64,000 bases of DNA. It comes from JBGAJN01 sp044224905. GTDB taxonomy: Bacteria > Verrucomicrobiota > Verrucomicrobiia > Limisphaerales > JBGAJN01. The stretch lies in assembly GCA_044224905.1 (NCBI GenBank), contig JBGAJN010000002.1, positions 744,001 through 808,000 on the forward strand, in the 5' to 3' direction. Each line of letters opens with the position of its first letter. Within the stretch, counting starts at the first letter, position 1. The notes below the pieces were generated by a model. The model worked only from the letters and a program-made list of their open reading frames with translations, was not told the DNA's origin and ran no database searches. Positions 16,726 to 26,400 of the stretch are shown piece after piece. Both the position numbers and the translations under genes were made by a program.

Positions 16726-17421
16726 ATGCATTCAACCGGCCCAAGCCAGCCGCCGTCCAACGACGGCGGCTGTGCTATTTGCAGGTCGGACTCCGCACTT
16801 CCGCGCGGCACTTTTCGGCAACGCGTCTTTGCTTTCGCCCTGGGCCGTGGCGTGCGTCGTTACGAGCGGCTCGCCGCCGAGCGAAAGCAGGGGTTGCTCG
16901 CGGACCTGCGCGGAGATGTTCTCGAAATCGGTCCGGGTGCAGGCGCCAACCTTCCGTATTTTCCGAAAACGGTTCACTGGACGGGAATCGAGCCCAATCC
17001 CGCGATGCACCCGTATCTTCGCGAGAAAGCTCATACGCTTGGCCTCGCGGTGGATTTACGTCTCGGCTCGGCCGAGTCGATTGCCGCCGAGAACGCGACC
17101 GTCGATGCCGTCGTGAGCACATTGGTCCTGTGCTCGGTGAAAAATGTCGCGACGGTTTTGCGTGAAGTACGGCGGGTGCTGCGACCGGGTGGGCAGTTCG
17201 TGTTTCTAGAACATGTGGCTGCGCCCAGCGGTTCGTGGCGACGGCGCTGCCAGCACGCGATCCGACCATTGACGCGTTGCTTCGGTGACGGCTGTGAACC
17301 GGATCGCGAAACGTGGGTGGCAATCGAACAAGCGGGTTTTGCCACTGTGCAGATCGAACGTTTCGATCTTCCGCTTGGATTCATGGCGCCACACATCTCG
17401 GGCCGGGCGTGGAAAGCCTGA
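16726..17421 (+). CDS. Class I SAM-dependent methyltransferase
   Basis: Small-molecule-type methyltransferase of up to 231 residues. Motif I is GDVLEIGPGAGANLPYF; the acidic residue closing strand 2 is in GIEPNPAM; DAVVSTLVLCSV and VLRPGGQFVFLEHV are motifs II and III. This pattern is closest to the methyltransferase 11 group that includes METTL7-like enzymes. The first 16 codons coincide with a strong hairpin (16747-16772) that may be the terminator of the sigma factor gene, so the true start may be further downstream, although I see no clear ATG there. It is 10 bases after the sigma factor stop. The substrate is unknown. Confidence 0.85.
   Translation: MHSTGPSQPPSNDGGCAICRSDSALPRGTFRQRVFAFALGRGVRRYERLAAERKQGLLADLRGDVLEIGPGAGANLPYFPKTVHWTGIEPNPAMHPYLREKAHTLGLAVDLRLGSAESIAAENATVDAVVSTLVLCSVKNVATVLREVRRVLRPGGQFVFLEHVAAPSGSWRRRCQHAIRPLTRCFGDGCEPDRETWVAIEQAGFATVQIERFDLPLGFMAPHISGRAWKA
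16747..16780 (+). terminator. Possible intrinsic terminator after sigma factor gene
   Basis: Perfect 11-bp stem CAGCCGCCGTC (16747-16757) with GACGGCGGCTG (16762-16772), loop CAAC, followed by TGCTATTT. It lies 31 bases after the sigma factor stop but inside the annotated 5' end of the methyltransferase gene. The T tract is weak. Confidence 0.5.
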
Positions 17422-17458
17422 GAGACGGGGGAAGATAGGTTGGTGAATTTCCGTCTTG

Positions 17459-18484
17459 GTGATTGACCATGCTTTCATCGCCCGCTACCAAGCCTTTATG
17501 CACCATGGATCGGTCACTCCCGAAATCGCCCAAGGACTCCTCGCGCTCAAAAAGCGAATCGCCGCGGCAAAAATCCCGCCTTCCAAACTCGATGAAACCA
17601 TCAATGTCGCCGTTTGGAACATCCGTGAATTCGGGAAGTCGCCCCGCACTGATGCCGCCATTCACTACATCGCCGAGATTCTCGGGCAGTTCGACCTCAT
17701 TGCTCTCGTTGAGTTGCGCAATGATCTTTCCGATCTGGGCCGAGTTCTCAAATACCTCGGGACGAGTTGGAACATCGTTTACTCTGATTGGATCGAAGAC
17801 GATGGTGGCAACCAGGAGCGAACGGGATTTCTCTACGACGCCCGAGCGGTGACGTTTAACGGATTGGCCGCCGAGGTTGATGCGCCGCGCGAAAAGAAAG
17901 CTACTGAATACCTCGCCAGCCAGTCGTTCTGGCGCGCACCGTACCTCTGCTCTTTCCGTGCCGGCAATTTTGACTTCCTCGCCCTTGCCACACACACACG
18001 ATGGGGTGACAGCATCAAAGGCCGTCAGGCCGAGCTTCAGATGCTTGCCGACTGGATCAAGAAACGGTCCGAGGCCAAAGCGTTTGAGGACAAGGATCTC
18101 ATTGTGATGGGGGACTTCAACATCCCGAAGATCAACGACACGCTCTTCAATGCCCTGACCAGCCGTGGACTGCGCATTCCTCAGGCGCTGGTCAACCTCA
18201 AGGCTGGGGATCAAGCGATGCCGGGCAGCAATCTCGGCAAGGACGCTCGCTACGATCAGATTCTCCACCTGCCCACGAACGAAAAGCGGTTCAGCAACGG
18301 TGGCGGAACTCTCGATTTTTACGATAGCGACGCGTTCATCAAAAAACTTTTCCCCAAAGACAACTACACGCAGGAGCAGTTTAGTTTTCAGATTTCCGAC
18401 CATTTCCCCGTGTGGGTTCAAATCAACACGGACATCGATGGCGATCGACTCTCCCAGATCGTGCAGAACCGCCGGAGTACGTAA
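17459..18484 (+). CDS. Endonuclease/exonuclease/phosphatase (EEP, DNase I-like) family protein
   Basis: About 341 residues with a complete EEP catalytic core. Visible motifs are VAVWNIREFG (metal/phosphate Asn), DLIALVELRN (metal Glu), THTRWG (catalytic His region), MGDFNIPKI (Asp/Asn pair), YDQILH and SDHFPVW (terminal Asp-His). The first 45 residues are helical and outside the core. No signal peptide is seen, so a cytoplasmic nuclease or phosphodiesterase is likely. I prefer the GTG at 17459 (a TTG precedes it); ATG 17498 is an alternative. Whether it acts on DNA, RNA or lipids cannot be told. Confidence 0.88.
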   Translation: MIDHAFIARYQAFMHHGSVTPEIAQGLLALKKRIAAAKIPPSKLDETINVAVWNIREFGKSPRTDAAIHYIAEILGQFDLIALVELRNDLSDLGRVLKYLGTSWNIVYSDWIEDDGGNQERTGFLYDARAVTFNGLAAEVDAPREKKATEYLASQSFWRAPYLCSFRAGNFDFLALATHTRWGDSIKGRQAELQMLADWIKKRSEAKAFEDKDLIVMGDFNIPKINDTLFNALTSRGLRIPQALVNLKAGDQAMPGSNLGKDARYDQILHLPTNEKRFSNGGGTLDFYDSDAFIKKLFPKDNYTQEQFSFQISDHFPVWVQINTDIDGDRLSQIVQNRRST

Positions 18485-18513
18485 ATAAGTGCCGACGAGC
18501 GGAATTCTCGGCG

Positions 18514-18930
18514 TTAACCCGTGGACATGATCAACAGGTTGTCGCGCTTTACCCAGCCCAGCTTCAGCCAGAATTCCTGGCCGTGCTGATTGTTGGCGTA
18601 AACGACGATATGGGTCTTTTGCAATCCGCGCCTGCGGAGTTGTTCGAGGCAGGCGTGGACTAGTTTTCTGCCGTGACCTTTTTGTCGATGAATGGAATCG
18701 ACGGCGAGGTGATAAATAAATCCGCGTCGTCCATCATGACCGCTGAGGGCGGTACCGATGACTTGCCCTTGCGTCTCGATGACGAAGCTCAAACCGGGAT
18801 TCCGTGCGAGAAACTGGGCGATTCCTTCGCGGGTATCTCCGGCTCCAATGCCGATGCCTTCACAGCGTTTCCACAAAGCGAGTGCAGCGTCGTAATCGTC
18901 CAATGTCAGTTCGCGGAGGATGGGTTGCAT
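18514..18930 (-). CDS. GNAT family N-acetyltransferase
   Basis: A 138-residue acetyl-CoA-dependent acyltransferase. The ATG at 18930 gives the normal N-terminal strand MQPILRELTLDDYDAAL. The acetyl-CoA loop is visible as IYHLAVDSIHRQKGHGRKLVHACLEQ (split over strand 4 and helix 3), followed by VVYANNQHGQEFWLKLGWV, which fits YpeA/RimI-like members. The reading frame upstream of 18930 runs through the hppA terminator and is not coding. The acceptor substrate is unknown. Confidence 0.88.
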   Translation of the reverse strand: MQPILRELTLDDYDAALALWKRCEGIGIGAGDTREGIAQFLARNPGLSFVIETQGQVIGTALSGHDGRRGFIYHLAVDSIHRQKGHGRKLVHACLEQLRRRGLQKTHIVVYANNQHGQEFWLKLGWVKRDNLLIMSTG

Positions 18931-18940
18931 GCTCAAAAGC

Positions 18941-18970
18941 AAACGGGGCAGGCTTGCGCCTGCCCCGTTT
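18941..18970 (-). terminator. Intrinsic terminator after hppA
   Basis: Perfect 13-bp inverted repeat AAACGGGGCAGGC (18941-18953) / GCCTGCCCCGTTT (18958-18970), loop of 4. On the minus strand it follows the hppA stop by 15 bases and continues into GCTTTTGAG. Its ACGGGGC core matches the terminator at 3203-3232. Confidence 0.9.
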
Positions 18971-18985
18971 GCGAGTTGGTAAGAA

Positions 18986-21475
18986 TCAGTCCTTCGCGCT
19001 CTCTTCCGGGATGCGCATGGCGTAGAAGGAGCGCCAAACGAAGACCAACGCCACGGCAACGCAGATGGCGCCAATGACCGTTGGAAGGCTTGAAGTGGGG
19101 CTGCCTTTCTTCATGTGGACGGCGATTTCGACGGCGAGCAGGCCGAACAGCGTGGTGAATTTGATCACCGGGTTCAGCGACACGCTGCTCGTGTCTTTGA
19201 ACGGGTCGCCCACGGTGTCGCCGACGACGGTGGCGTCATGGAGCGGGGTGCCTTTTTGACGAAGGTCCACTTCGACGATCTTCTTCGCGTTATCCCAAGC
19301 GCCGCCGGCATTCGCCATGAAGATGGCTTGGAACAATCCGAAGAATGCGAGAGCCACGAGGTAACCGATGAAGAAATACGGATCGAAGAACGGTAGGCCG
19401 AGCGAGAAGGCAAACACCACGATGAAGATGTTCCACATGCCTTTTTGCGCGTAGACGGTGCAGATCTCGACGACCTTCTTCGAGTCGGCAATGGAGGCGG
19501 TTTCCTTGTCGAGCTTGATGTTGTTTTTGATGAACACCACCGCGCGGTAAGCGCCGGTGACGACGGCTTGGGTGCTGGCGCCCGTGAACCAGTAAATCAC
19601 CGAACCGCCCATGAGCAGACCGAGGAGAACCTGCGGTTGCACCAAGCTGAGGCTTGCCACTGCGCCGCCGTAAGTGCGCTCGAGCATCATGATGATGCCG
19701 AACACCATCGTAGTGGCGCCGACGACCGCCGTGCCGATGAGCACTGGCTTGGCGGTGGCCTTAAAGGTATTGCCGGCACCGTCGCCTTTTTCCAACTGGT
19801 GTTTGGCGTTTTCAAAGTCGGGTTTGAAGCCGAAGTTCTCTTCGATTTCCTTGCGGATGCCGGGGTGGTGTTCAATACGGCTTAGTTCGTAAACCGACTG
19901 CGCGTTGTCGGTGACGGGTCCGAAGCTATCGACGGCGATCGTCACGGGGCCCATGCCGAGGAAGCCGAACGCCACAAGGCCGAAGGCAAAAATCGGCGCG
20001 GCGAATTTGTACGCGTCCGGCATGATGGCCATCAGAGCCGGATTTTGTGAGAATTTGTAACTCACGAACATGAGCGAAAGGATCACGAGGCCGGTCCAGA
20101 ACGCGCTAAAATTGCCCGCCACGAATCCCGAAAGAACGTTAAGCGAGGCGCCGCCGTGACGGGATGCGTTGGTGACTTCGGCGACGTGCTTCGAGTTCGT
20201 GCTGGTGAAAACCTTGGTGAACTCCGGGATCAATGCGCCGGCAAGGGTGCCGCACGAGATGATGATCGAGAGCACCCACCACAAGTCCGTTTGAACTTTG
20301 CCCGTGGCGTCCGCGAAATCGCCGAGGAGCATTTTGCTCGCGACGAAAGTGACGACAATGGAGACGACGGACGTGAGCCACACGAGGTTGGTCAGCGGAT
20401 GTTCCCAATTGAAGCCTTTGTCTTTCGAGAAAAGCGCGGTGCTGGCGACTTTGTTCGCTTCGTAAGAAACAATCGAAGTGAGCACCATCAGAATGCGCAT
20501 CGCGAAGATCCAGATGATGAGCTGGCCGCAAATAGCCGAGGTGCCGAGCGCGAGAGCGAGGAACGCGATCAGCGCCACACCAGTCACGCCGTAGGTTTCG
20601 AAACCGTCCGCCGTCGGTCCGACCGAGTCGCCGGCGTTGTCGCCCGTGCAATCCGCGATCACGCCGGGATTCTTCGGATCATCTTCGGGCAACTTGAACA
20701 CGATCTTCATCAAATCCGCGCCGATGTCGGCAATCTTGGTAAAGATACCGCCGCAGATCCGCAGCGCCGAGGCGCCGAGGGACTCGCCGATTGCAAAACC
20801 GATGAAGCAAGGTCCAACCAACTCCTTCGGCAGGAAGGCGAGGATGCAAATCATGAAGAATAGTTCGACGCAGACGAGCAGCAGGCCGACGCTCATCCCT
20901 GACTGCAACGGGATCATCAAGGTCTTGAGCGGGTTGCCTTGGAGCGCGGAGAAAGCCGCGCGGGAGTTGGCCACAGTGTTGATGCGGATGCCGAACCACG
21001 CCACACCGTAACTGCCGAGAATGCCGAGCACCGAGGCGGCGAGGATGACGGCGATTTCAAATGCCGAGTAGTGCATCGGCTTGCCATCTGGGCCGGATTT
21101 TTCCGCAAGACTCCCGAAATAATAGAGGATGCAGCCGCCGATCAAAATCCAGAGCACGAAGAGAAACTTCCCTTGTTGCCACAAATACGTTTTGCAGGTC
21201 TCCCAGATGATGTTCGACACGTCGCTCATCGAGGAGTGCACCGGCAGTTTCTTTGTGGCCGAGTATTGGTACAGGCCGAAAAGGGCGCCGATCGCGCACA
21301 CCACTAACCCTGAATACAGAATCGTGTAGCCGGTGATGCCGCCGAAGGCGGAGAATTTCACGAGATGCAGGTCTGGAAGGTTGATGTCCGCTTCGCCAGC
21401 GGAACAGGTGAAAGCGCAGAGAGAGACAAACAGAACGAGCAATAGCGATCGGAGACGAGATGAGATGAATAGCAT
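18986..21475 (-). CDS. hppA: Membrane-bound ion-pumping pyrophosphatase
   Basis: Integral membrane enzyme (about 829 residues, 15-17 predicted membrane spans) that uses pyrophosphate hydrolysis to pump H+ or Na+. The two catalytic acidic loops are recognisable: DDPKNPGVIADCTGDN...DSVGPTADGFETYG, and WDNAKKIVE with VVGDTVGDPFKDTS. They depart from the usual DDPRNPAVIADNVGDNVGD, so this is a divergent subgroup. The position that separates K+-dependent from K+-independent enzymes reads GNTFKATAKP: Lys is present as in K+-independent forms, but the companion Thr is Ala. I use ATG 21475 (MLFISSRLRSLL), giving an N-terminal signal-like segment. Pumped ion not determined. Confidence 0.93.
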   Translation of the reverse strand: MLFISSRLRSLLLVLFVSLCAFTCSAGEADINLPDLHLVKFSAFGGITGYTILYSGLVVCAIGALFGLYQYSATKKLPVHSSMSDVSNIIWETCKTYLWQQGKFLFVLWILIGGCILYYFGSLAEKSGPDGKPMHYSAFEIAVILAASVLGILGSYGVAWFGIRINTVANSRAAFSALQGNPLKTLMIPLQSGMSVGLLLVCVELFFMICILAFLPKELVGPCFIGFAIGESLGASALRICGGIFTKIADIGADLMKIVFKLPEDDPKNPGVIADCTGDNAGDSVGPTADGFETYGVTGVALIAFLALALGTSAICGQLIIWIFAMRILMVLTSIVSYEANKVASTALFSKDKGFNWEHPLTNLVWLTSVVSIVVTFVASKMLLGDFADATGKVQTDLWWVLSIIISCGTLAGALIPEFTKVFTSTNSKHVAEVTNASRHGGASLNVLSGFVAGNFSAFWTGLVILSLMFVSYKFSQNPALMAIMPDAYKFAAPIFAFGLVAFGFLGMGPVTIAVDSFGPVTDNAQSVYELSRIEHHPGIRKEIEENFGFKPDFENAKHQLEKGDGAGNTFKATAKPVLIGTAVVGATTMVFGIIMMLERTYGGAVASLSLVQPQVLLGLLMGGSVIYWFTGASTQAVVTGAYRAVVFIKNNIKLDKETASIADSKKVVEICTVYAQKGMWNIFIVVFAFSLGLPFFDPYFFIGYLVALAFFGLFQAIFMANAGGAWDNAKKIVEVDLRQKGTPLHDATVVGDTVGDPFKDTSSVSLNPVIKFTTLFGLLAVEIAVHMKKGSPTSSLPTVIGAICVAVALVFVWRSFYAMRIPEESAKD

Positions 21476-21666
21476 AGTGCGTTGTTTTTGCTGCGTGTTT
21501 ACGAATTGGGTCGCCCTTCCCGTAAATGAAAGGCGTGGCATATGCAAGCCCTTTCACCCCATGGGCTGGGGAATGTTGGCGAGCGGCTGCCTTGCCTGGC
21601 GAGCGAGTCGCGGCGCGCGGGTCAATTCAGCAAGTGCGAGAACGCGAGCGTAGATGCCCGGCGTGC

Positions 21667-22086
21667 TTAACTCTTCGCGGGGGCGTGGAAAACGGAATCC
21701 TTCGGCCGCTCCACGAGATGGAGCAGGTTGCCTTCGGGGTCGCTGAAGAAGAGGACGCGTCCGCCACCACCGGCGGGTTTCGCGGGGTCGGGAAACCGCA
21801 CGCCACGCGCGGCGAGAACTTTCTTCGCAGCTTCAATGGACCCGACGCGTAGAGCGGCATGGCGCCAGCCGGCGACCGAGTTGTCGCTCGTGCCTTTGAG
21901 GGCGGCATTGCTTTTATAGATTTCCAGCATCACGCCGCCGGGAAGTTCGATGAAGAAGGCGGGCGGAACCTGACCGTTATCGAAGCGAAGCTTGGCGCCG
22001 AGCGTGTGAATATACCAGTCTTTGAGCTTGACCGGATCCAGCGCCGGCAGGCCGATGTGTTCAAGCGTAAAATCCAATTGCTTCAT
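21667..22086 (-). CDS. VOC (vicinal oxygen chelate) family protein
   Basis: A 139-residue glyoxalase/bleomycin-resistance/dioxygenase fold protein with two beta-alpha-beta-beta-beta halves. LEHIGLPALDPVKLKDWYIHTLG opens the first half, with His as a potential metal ligand. HAALRVGSIEAAKKVLAARG and VLFFSDPEGNLLHLVERP form the second, containing the typical DPxGN(x)L(x)E metal-site motif. I use ATG 22086 (MKQLDFTLEHIG). No function can be fixed from context. Confidence 0.88.
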   Translation of the reverse strand: MKQLDFTLEHIGLPALDPVKLKDWYIHTLGAKLRFDNGQVPPAFFIELPGGVMLEIYKSNAALKGTSDNSVAGWRHAALRVGSIEAAKKVLAARGVRFPDPAKPAGGGGRVLFFSDPEGNLLHLVERPKDSVFHAPAKS

Positions 22087-22180
22087 CGAAGCAACACTGT
22101 GCAAGGAAGCGAAATGCGTTTCAATCCGGAACGGAAAATTTGTTGCGTTGATCCTCTATGAGCGTGAAGTGAGGGGGCAT

Positions 22181-22522
22181 TTATCCGCAACCTTCGCCCC
22201 CGCCGCTGCTGCAGCCTCCGCCACTATCAGCCCCGCTGCCTCCCGAATCTCCGCTGGAAAACGAGGCGCCACCATTGGCGCCCGCATCGGAACTGCTCAA
22301 CATGCTGGCTGAGGAAATAGATTCGGTGTGACTGTGGGTGTTCGGGTTGGAATCGATTCCTGATGAACCCAAGATCCACGGAGTGTGCCAATCGTTTGAA
22401 CGGTGGTCGCCCGTCCACCGGCGTCCTGAGGACTTCCGTTTCATTGCGATCAGGAAGATTACTACGATTACTACGAAAAAGGTAATTGCCAGAGTAAACA
22501 GGGCTAGAAAGGTTGCAGGCAT
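22181..22522 (-). CDS. Small single-span membrane protein with Ser/Gly-rich, Cys-ended tail
   Basis: A 113-residue protein of unknown function. Residues 2-27 are one hydrophobic segment (ATFLALFTLAITFFVVIVVIF) followed by KRK, so the tail is predicted cytoplasmic. A central part has Trp (WTGDH, WHTPWILG). The last 40 residues are almost only Ser, Gly, Ala and Asp, ending in GGGCSSGGGEGCG. Such CxSGGGxxC tails are seen on small membrane proteins of several phyla without known function. Codon use resembles neighbours and the ATG is clear, but no domain is recognised. Confidence 0.62.
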   Translation of the reverse strand: MPATFLALFTLAITFFVVIVVIFLIAMKRKSSGRRWTGDHRSNDWHTPWILGSSGIDSNPNTHSHTESISSASMLSSSDAGANGGASFSSGDSGGSGADSGGGCSSGGGEGCG

Positions 22523-22660
22523 AGGTTCTTAGGAGTTCAGTTGCGCAATCTTGCAAATCGCTCACTGGCCCGGTGATCCCCGACGCCGAAAGGATAGGTC
22601 GCGGCCGCATGTTTGTCGAGCGGTCCGGAGTTTGGGAAGTGGGGGCCTGCCCCGCTTGAT

Positions 22661-23080
22661 TCAGGCCTTGGTTTCGGCGATGCCTAGGAGGCGTTTGAAC
22701 TGCGTGTCGGTTAGCGGAGTGACGGAAAGGCGGGATTGTTTAACGAGAGCGATATCTTTCAGGACAGAATCGGACTTGATGTCCTCGAGCGAGACGGGCT
22801 TAGCGAGAGGTTTGACGGGTTCGAGGTCGATACACGACCAGTCGCCCTCCTTGGCTGTCGGGTCGGCATAGGCTTCGCGCCGGACACGCGCGAGGCCGAC
22901 GACTGATTTGTCCGTGACGCTGTGATAAAAAAGCACCGGATCACCCAGTTTCATCGCACGGAGATGGTTTCGCGCTTGGAAGTTTCGCACGCCGGTCCAC
23001 GCAGTCCCGCCGTCTTTGAGGAACTGCTGCCAAGAGTAAGCGTCTGGTTCTGACTTCACGAGCCAATGGTTTTTCGCCAT
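22661..23080 (-). CDS. EVE domain protein
   Basis: A 139-residue single-domain EVE (PUA-like) protein, related to human THYN1, proposed to bind modified bases. Hallmarks are the opening HWLVKSEPDAYSWQQF, GVRNFQARNHLRAMKLGDPVLFYHS, VGLARVRREAYAD and the closing LVKQSRLSVTPLTDTQFKRLL. Length is normal. It stands alone between a small membrane protein gene and the giant protein gene; no modification-dependent restriction gene is adjacent, so a role in defence is not supported by context. Confidence 0.93.
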   Translation of the reverse strand: MAKNHWLVKSEPDAYSWQQFLKDGGTAWTGVRNFQARNHLRAMKLGDPVLFYHSVTDKSVVGLARVRREAYADPTAKEGDWSCIDLEPVKPLAKPVSLEDIKSDSVLKDIALVKQSRLSVTPLTDTQFKRLLGIAETKA

Positions 23081-23444
23081 GGCCTAATCTTGAGGCAGAC
23101 CTTGGCATCGTCGCAACTTCGAAGCGGCGAGTTCAAATGGGCCGCGTTCTCCTGCATCTAACCTCTCATATCCGCGAAACTGCTTGCGTAGCCCACTCCT
23201 TTTTGGGACAACCAGACCGCATTCACTTGAACCCAAAAGCGAAAGATTCTGCGAACGTGAACACGATTCAGGAGACTCGCCGGTGCCTTTCCAGAATAAT
23301 TATTTTGGATCGTTTTGGGAATGCTTTCGGTGCTTCGCTCATGCGCGTTGGCTGCTGGCGCGGAGCGATGGGAATGACGGCAAGCCTCGGAAATTCCGGG
23401 ATCAACCTGGAAAACGCCCTTCACGCAGCTAACTGAACCCTATC
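23081..23444 (+). other. Intergenic region upstream of the giant gene
   Basis: A 364-base stretch between the divergent EVE gene and the 3601-codon gene. Short frames within it show no similarity and no clear Shine-Dalgarno. An AT-rich patch around 23293-23310 (GAATAATTATTTTGGATCG) is the best promoter-like region, but I cannot define -35/-10 boxes with confidence. I see no hairpin-plus-T terminator or riboswitch-like structure. Confidence 0.4.
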
Positions 23445-26400
23445 ATGCACAAATCGCGTTGGTTCCTTCTCAGTTCAATCGTCGTCGCCGGGCTGGTGCT
23501 CGGACTCGCGGTGGTTCGCCGGCCCGTCGGTAAGCCGGGGACGACCGCTCCAAGTGAAACGCTTGCTCCGGCAGCAACTCAGGCCGCTAAGAACGCTGCT
23601 CCTGCGCCGTCCACCGCGACTTCGGCCATTGCCAAGTTCGAACCCAAAACGTCCGTTGGTAAATTTGACGCTTGGCTGGAGCGCTATCGCGCTGCAAACG
23701 ATTCGGAAAAAGCCGCACTTGCAGCGGAGGGGGTCGTGTTGGCGAAGGCGCGTTTGGAGGAGTTGCGCGAATTGATTAAGATGGATCCCAAGGCGGCATT
23801 GGAGCAAGCGATCCCTTATGGCACGCGCAAAGTGCTTCCCGCCGAAATTCGCGCCCAACTTGAACAGCCGGTCAGCGGCAAAGGATCGTTTACGGTGGCG
23901 ATTTTCTGTCCCTTGCCGGGGCACGAAGGCGAAGAGCCGGCACCCAAACGCGAGGTAAAGATCGGTAGCCAACGCTACGACACGTATGTGTACGGCTGGC
24001 GGTCGGACCTCGTCTCGCAAAAAAGCATCGCCGTTCACGGCATGAGCATTGGCGACACGCTGGCCGTCAGCGAAGCTGGCGCGCGAGTGGTTTCGAGCGA
24101 AGAAGCGACGGATTTGATGGCCGAAGGTCGGGCGAAGTTCGACACTGTCTGCAGTGTGTGTAGTCGCGCTGCTGCCGCGACGGGTGGACAGGTGTTGCTG
24201 GACCTCGGCACGGGAAGTTATCAAACAGTTTGCCCCGAGCACTCTGCGACCGTTAACGACAGCATTCAGTTCGCGCTGGCATTGGAAAACAAAACTACGA
24301 CTTCCGCGATGCATCGGTTGGCGGCCATGAAGAGCTTGTCCGGTCGCCAGCAGGCGCAGTTTTGGATGCCCGAGCAGGCGTTTGGAGGAGGCGGCGGTGG
24401 CAGTACGATTCCGCCGGGGCCAGCGCCCGGATTCCTGGGGCAACGCACGCTGCTATTGGTTCCAGCGCAATTCCTCGATGAAGCTGCGCCGCCACTGACG
24501 CAGGCAGCTGCCCAATCGGCTGGTCAGACCATCAACACTTTTTATAACCGCGCGTCCTTTGGGTACGAGCAAATGCTTACAACGGTGACTCCGACTGTGA
24601 TACTGCCGAACCGTAAGCAGGTCTATGATGAGGAGGGCTTCGGCGGAATCATTGGCGATGCCGTTGGCCAGGCTGAACTTCTTGGATACGACACCAGCCA
24701 GTTTGATTTTCTGTACGTGATCACCACCTCCATCCCGGCGGCGAAGTACGGTGGGATATCGGCTGGCCTTGTTTTCGGAACGGGTGCACTGACCCATGAA
24801 ATCGGTCACAATAACGGCTTGGGTCACGCGAACTTTTTCGACAATGGCCGTCCTGCCGGGCCAACGCAACCGAACCCTGCGCTGCCGATTGATCCCGATA
24901 GCAGCAGCACGGCCAATCACAGTATCGGCCATGCCGACATCAACGGACCCTACATCGCAGGACTTGCCAGCCCGGTGGGTGGCGGTTCGGGGTCGACGAT
25001 CGAATATGGTGACCCTTACGATACCATGGGCGGCGGCGGCAGTGACTTTAGTGCCTCGATGAAAGCATCCCTCGGCTGGTTGCCGCCCCAAACGGTGCGT
25101 ACGGTCACAGCATCGGAAACCAACCGCCTTTTCGCGTTCGACAGTGGTTCCGTTACCAACGGTCGGTTGTATGCCCTCCGAACTGGCCGCACGCAGACGT
25201 GGGGAGATTATTGGATTTCTCATCGTCGGGCGGTCGGAAACAATCCTTGGTTGTTGAACGGAGTTGAAATCCAGCACGGCGGCAGCACGACGCTCCTGCT
25301 GGACACCACGCCGGGCACGCCCGATGGCCGTCAGGATGGCATGGTCGTGGTGGGCCGGACATTCAGTGACCGCGAAGCGAAGGTGCATGTCACGCCGATC
25401 GCGCGTGCCGGTACGGGTGCGGATGCGTGGATTGACGTTGTTATTCATCGCGGAGACTTTCCCGGGAACAATGCGCCGGTGATCTCGTCTTTGGCGGCGA
25501 CGAGCGTGGATGTTCCTGTGGGCACGCCGGTAACGTTTACCGCAACGGCGAATGACGCTGATGGTGACTTGCTGACCTACTACTTCAATTTTGGCGACCA
25601 GACTTTTGGTACGAACTCGGCGGTGAACACTCACACTTTCTCGGCAGTGGGGCAATACGTGGTGCGCTGCGAAGTGTCCGACATGAAGGGTGGGGTCGCC
25701 TCCGCTAATTTGTTGGTAAACGTCGGTTCGCCGAGCACGTTTGCGGTTCGAGGCCGCGTGGTTGACACGGACGGTCTGCCGGTTGCTGGCGTGCGCGTTC
25801 ACAACGGCGTGGCCCCGGGGGCTGACGGTGGCAATGTGCCGGTCGCTCCGGGCGGCTACCGCTATGGCTTCACTGACACCGATGGCTACTACATCATCCC
25901 TGATCTTGCACCCGGCACCTACACGTTGGGCGCGTTCCTGCATCACTACCGCACTTTGCCGCAGAATTTCAACGGGCTGGTGACCGTTACGAGTGCTGAG
26001 GTGACGAGCGTTGATTTCACGGCGACGCCGATTCCGGCGGTGAGTGTGAATGTTGTGTCTTCGGCGATTGAAGGCGGTGCCCCGGGCGTGTTTCGGGTGA
26101 GTCGCACGGGCTCGACCGCGGATGACTTGTCGGTAAAGATTCTCCTGTCTTCCCCTGATAGCGCCGTTTATTCGGCCAGTACCAATGGGTCCGTTACCAT
26201 CCCGGCTGGAAGCTCTTTTGCGGATGTCGATATCACTGGCTTTTCGGACGGTGTCGGCGACGGTGGTCGTCACGTCAGGTTCACCCTGCAATTGGTCACG
26301 AATTATTTCGTGGTCACCAGTGTGTTAACCAACAACCAGTTCGTTCTTCGGACGAACAACATCCTCTCGCCGGGATGGGAAGTGTTGCCGCGTTTGTCCG

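Noticed and set aside
22661..23080. EVE protein as part of a defence island
   Set aside because: No restriction, nuclease or other defence gene is adjacent; neighbours are a small membrane protein and the giant surface protein.
24453..26291. 612-codon minus-strand frame inside the giant gene
   Set aside because: Arg/His-rich with no domains; the plus strand carries the HExxHxxGxxH protease and PKD motifs in one continuous frame.
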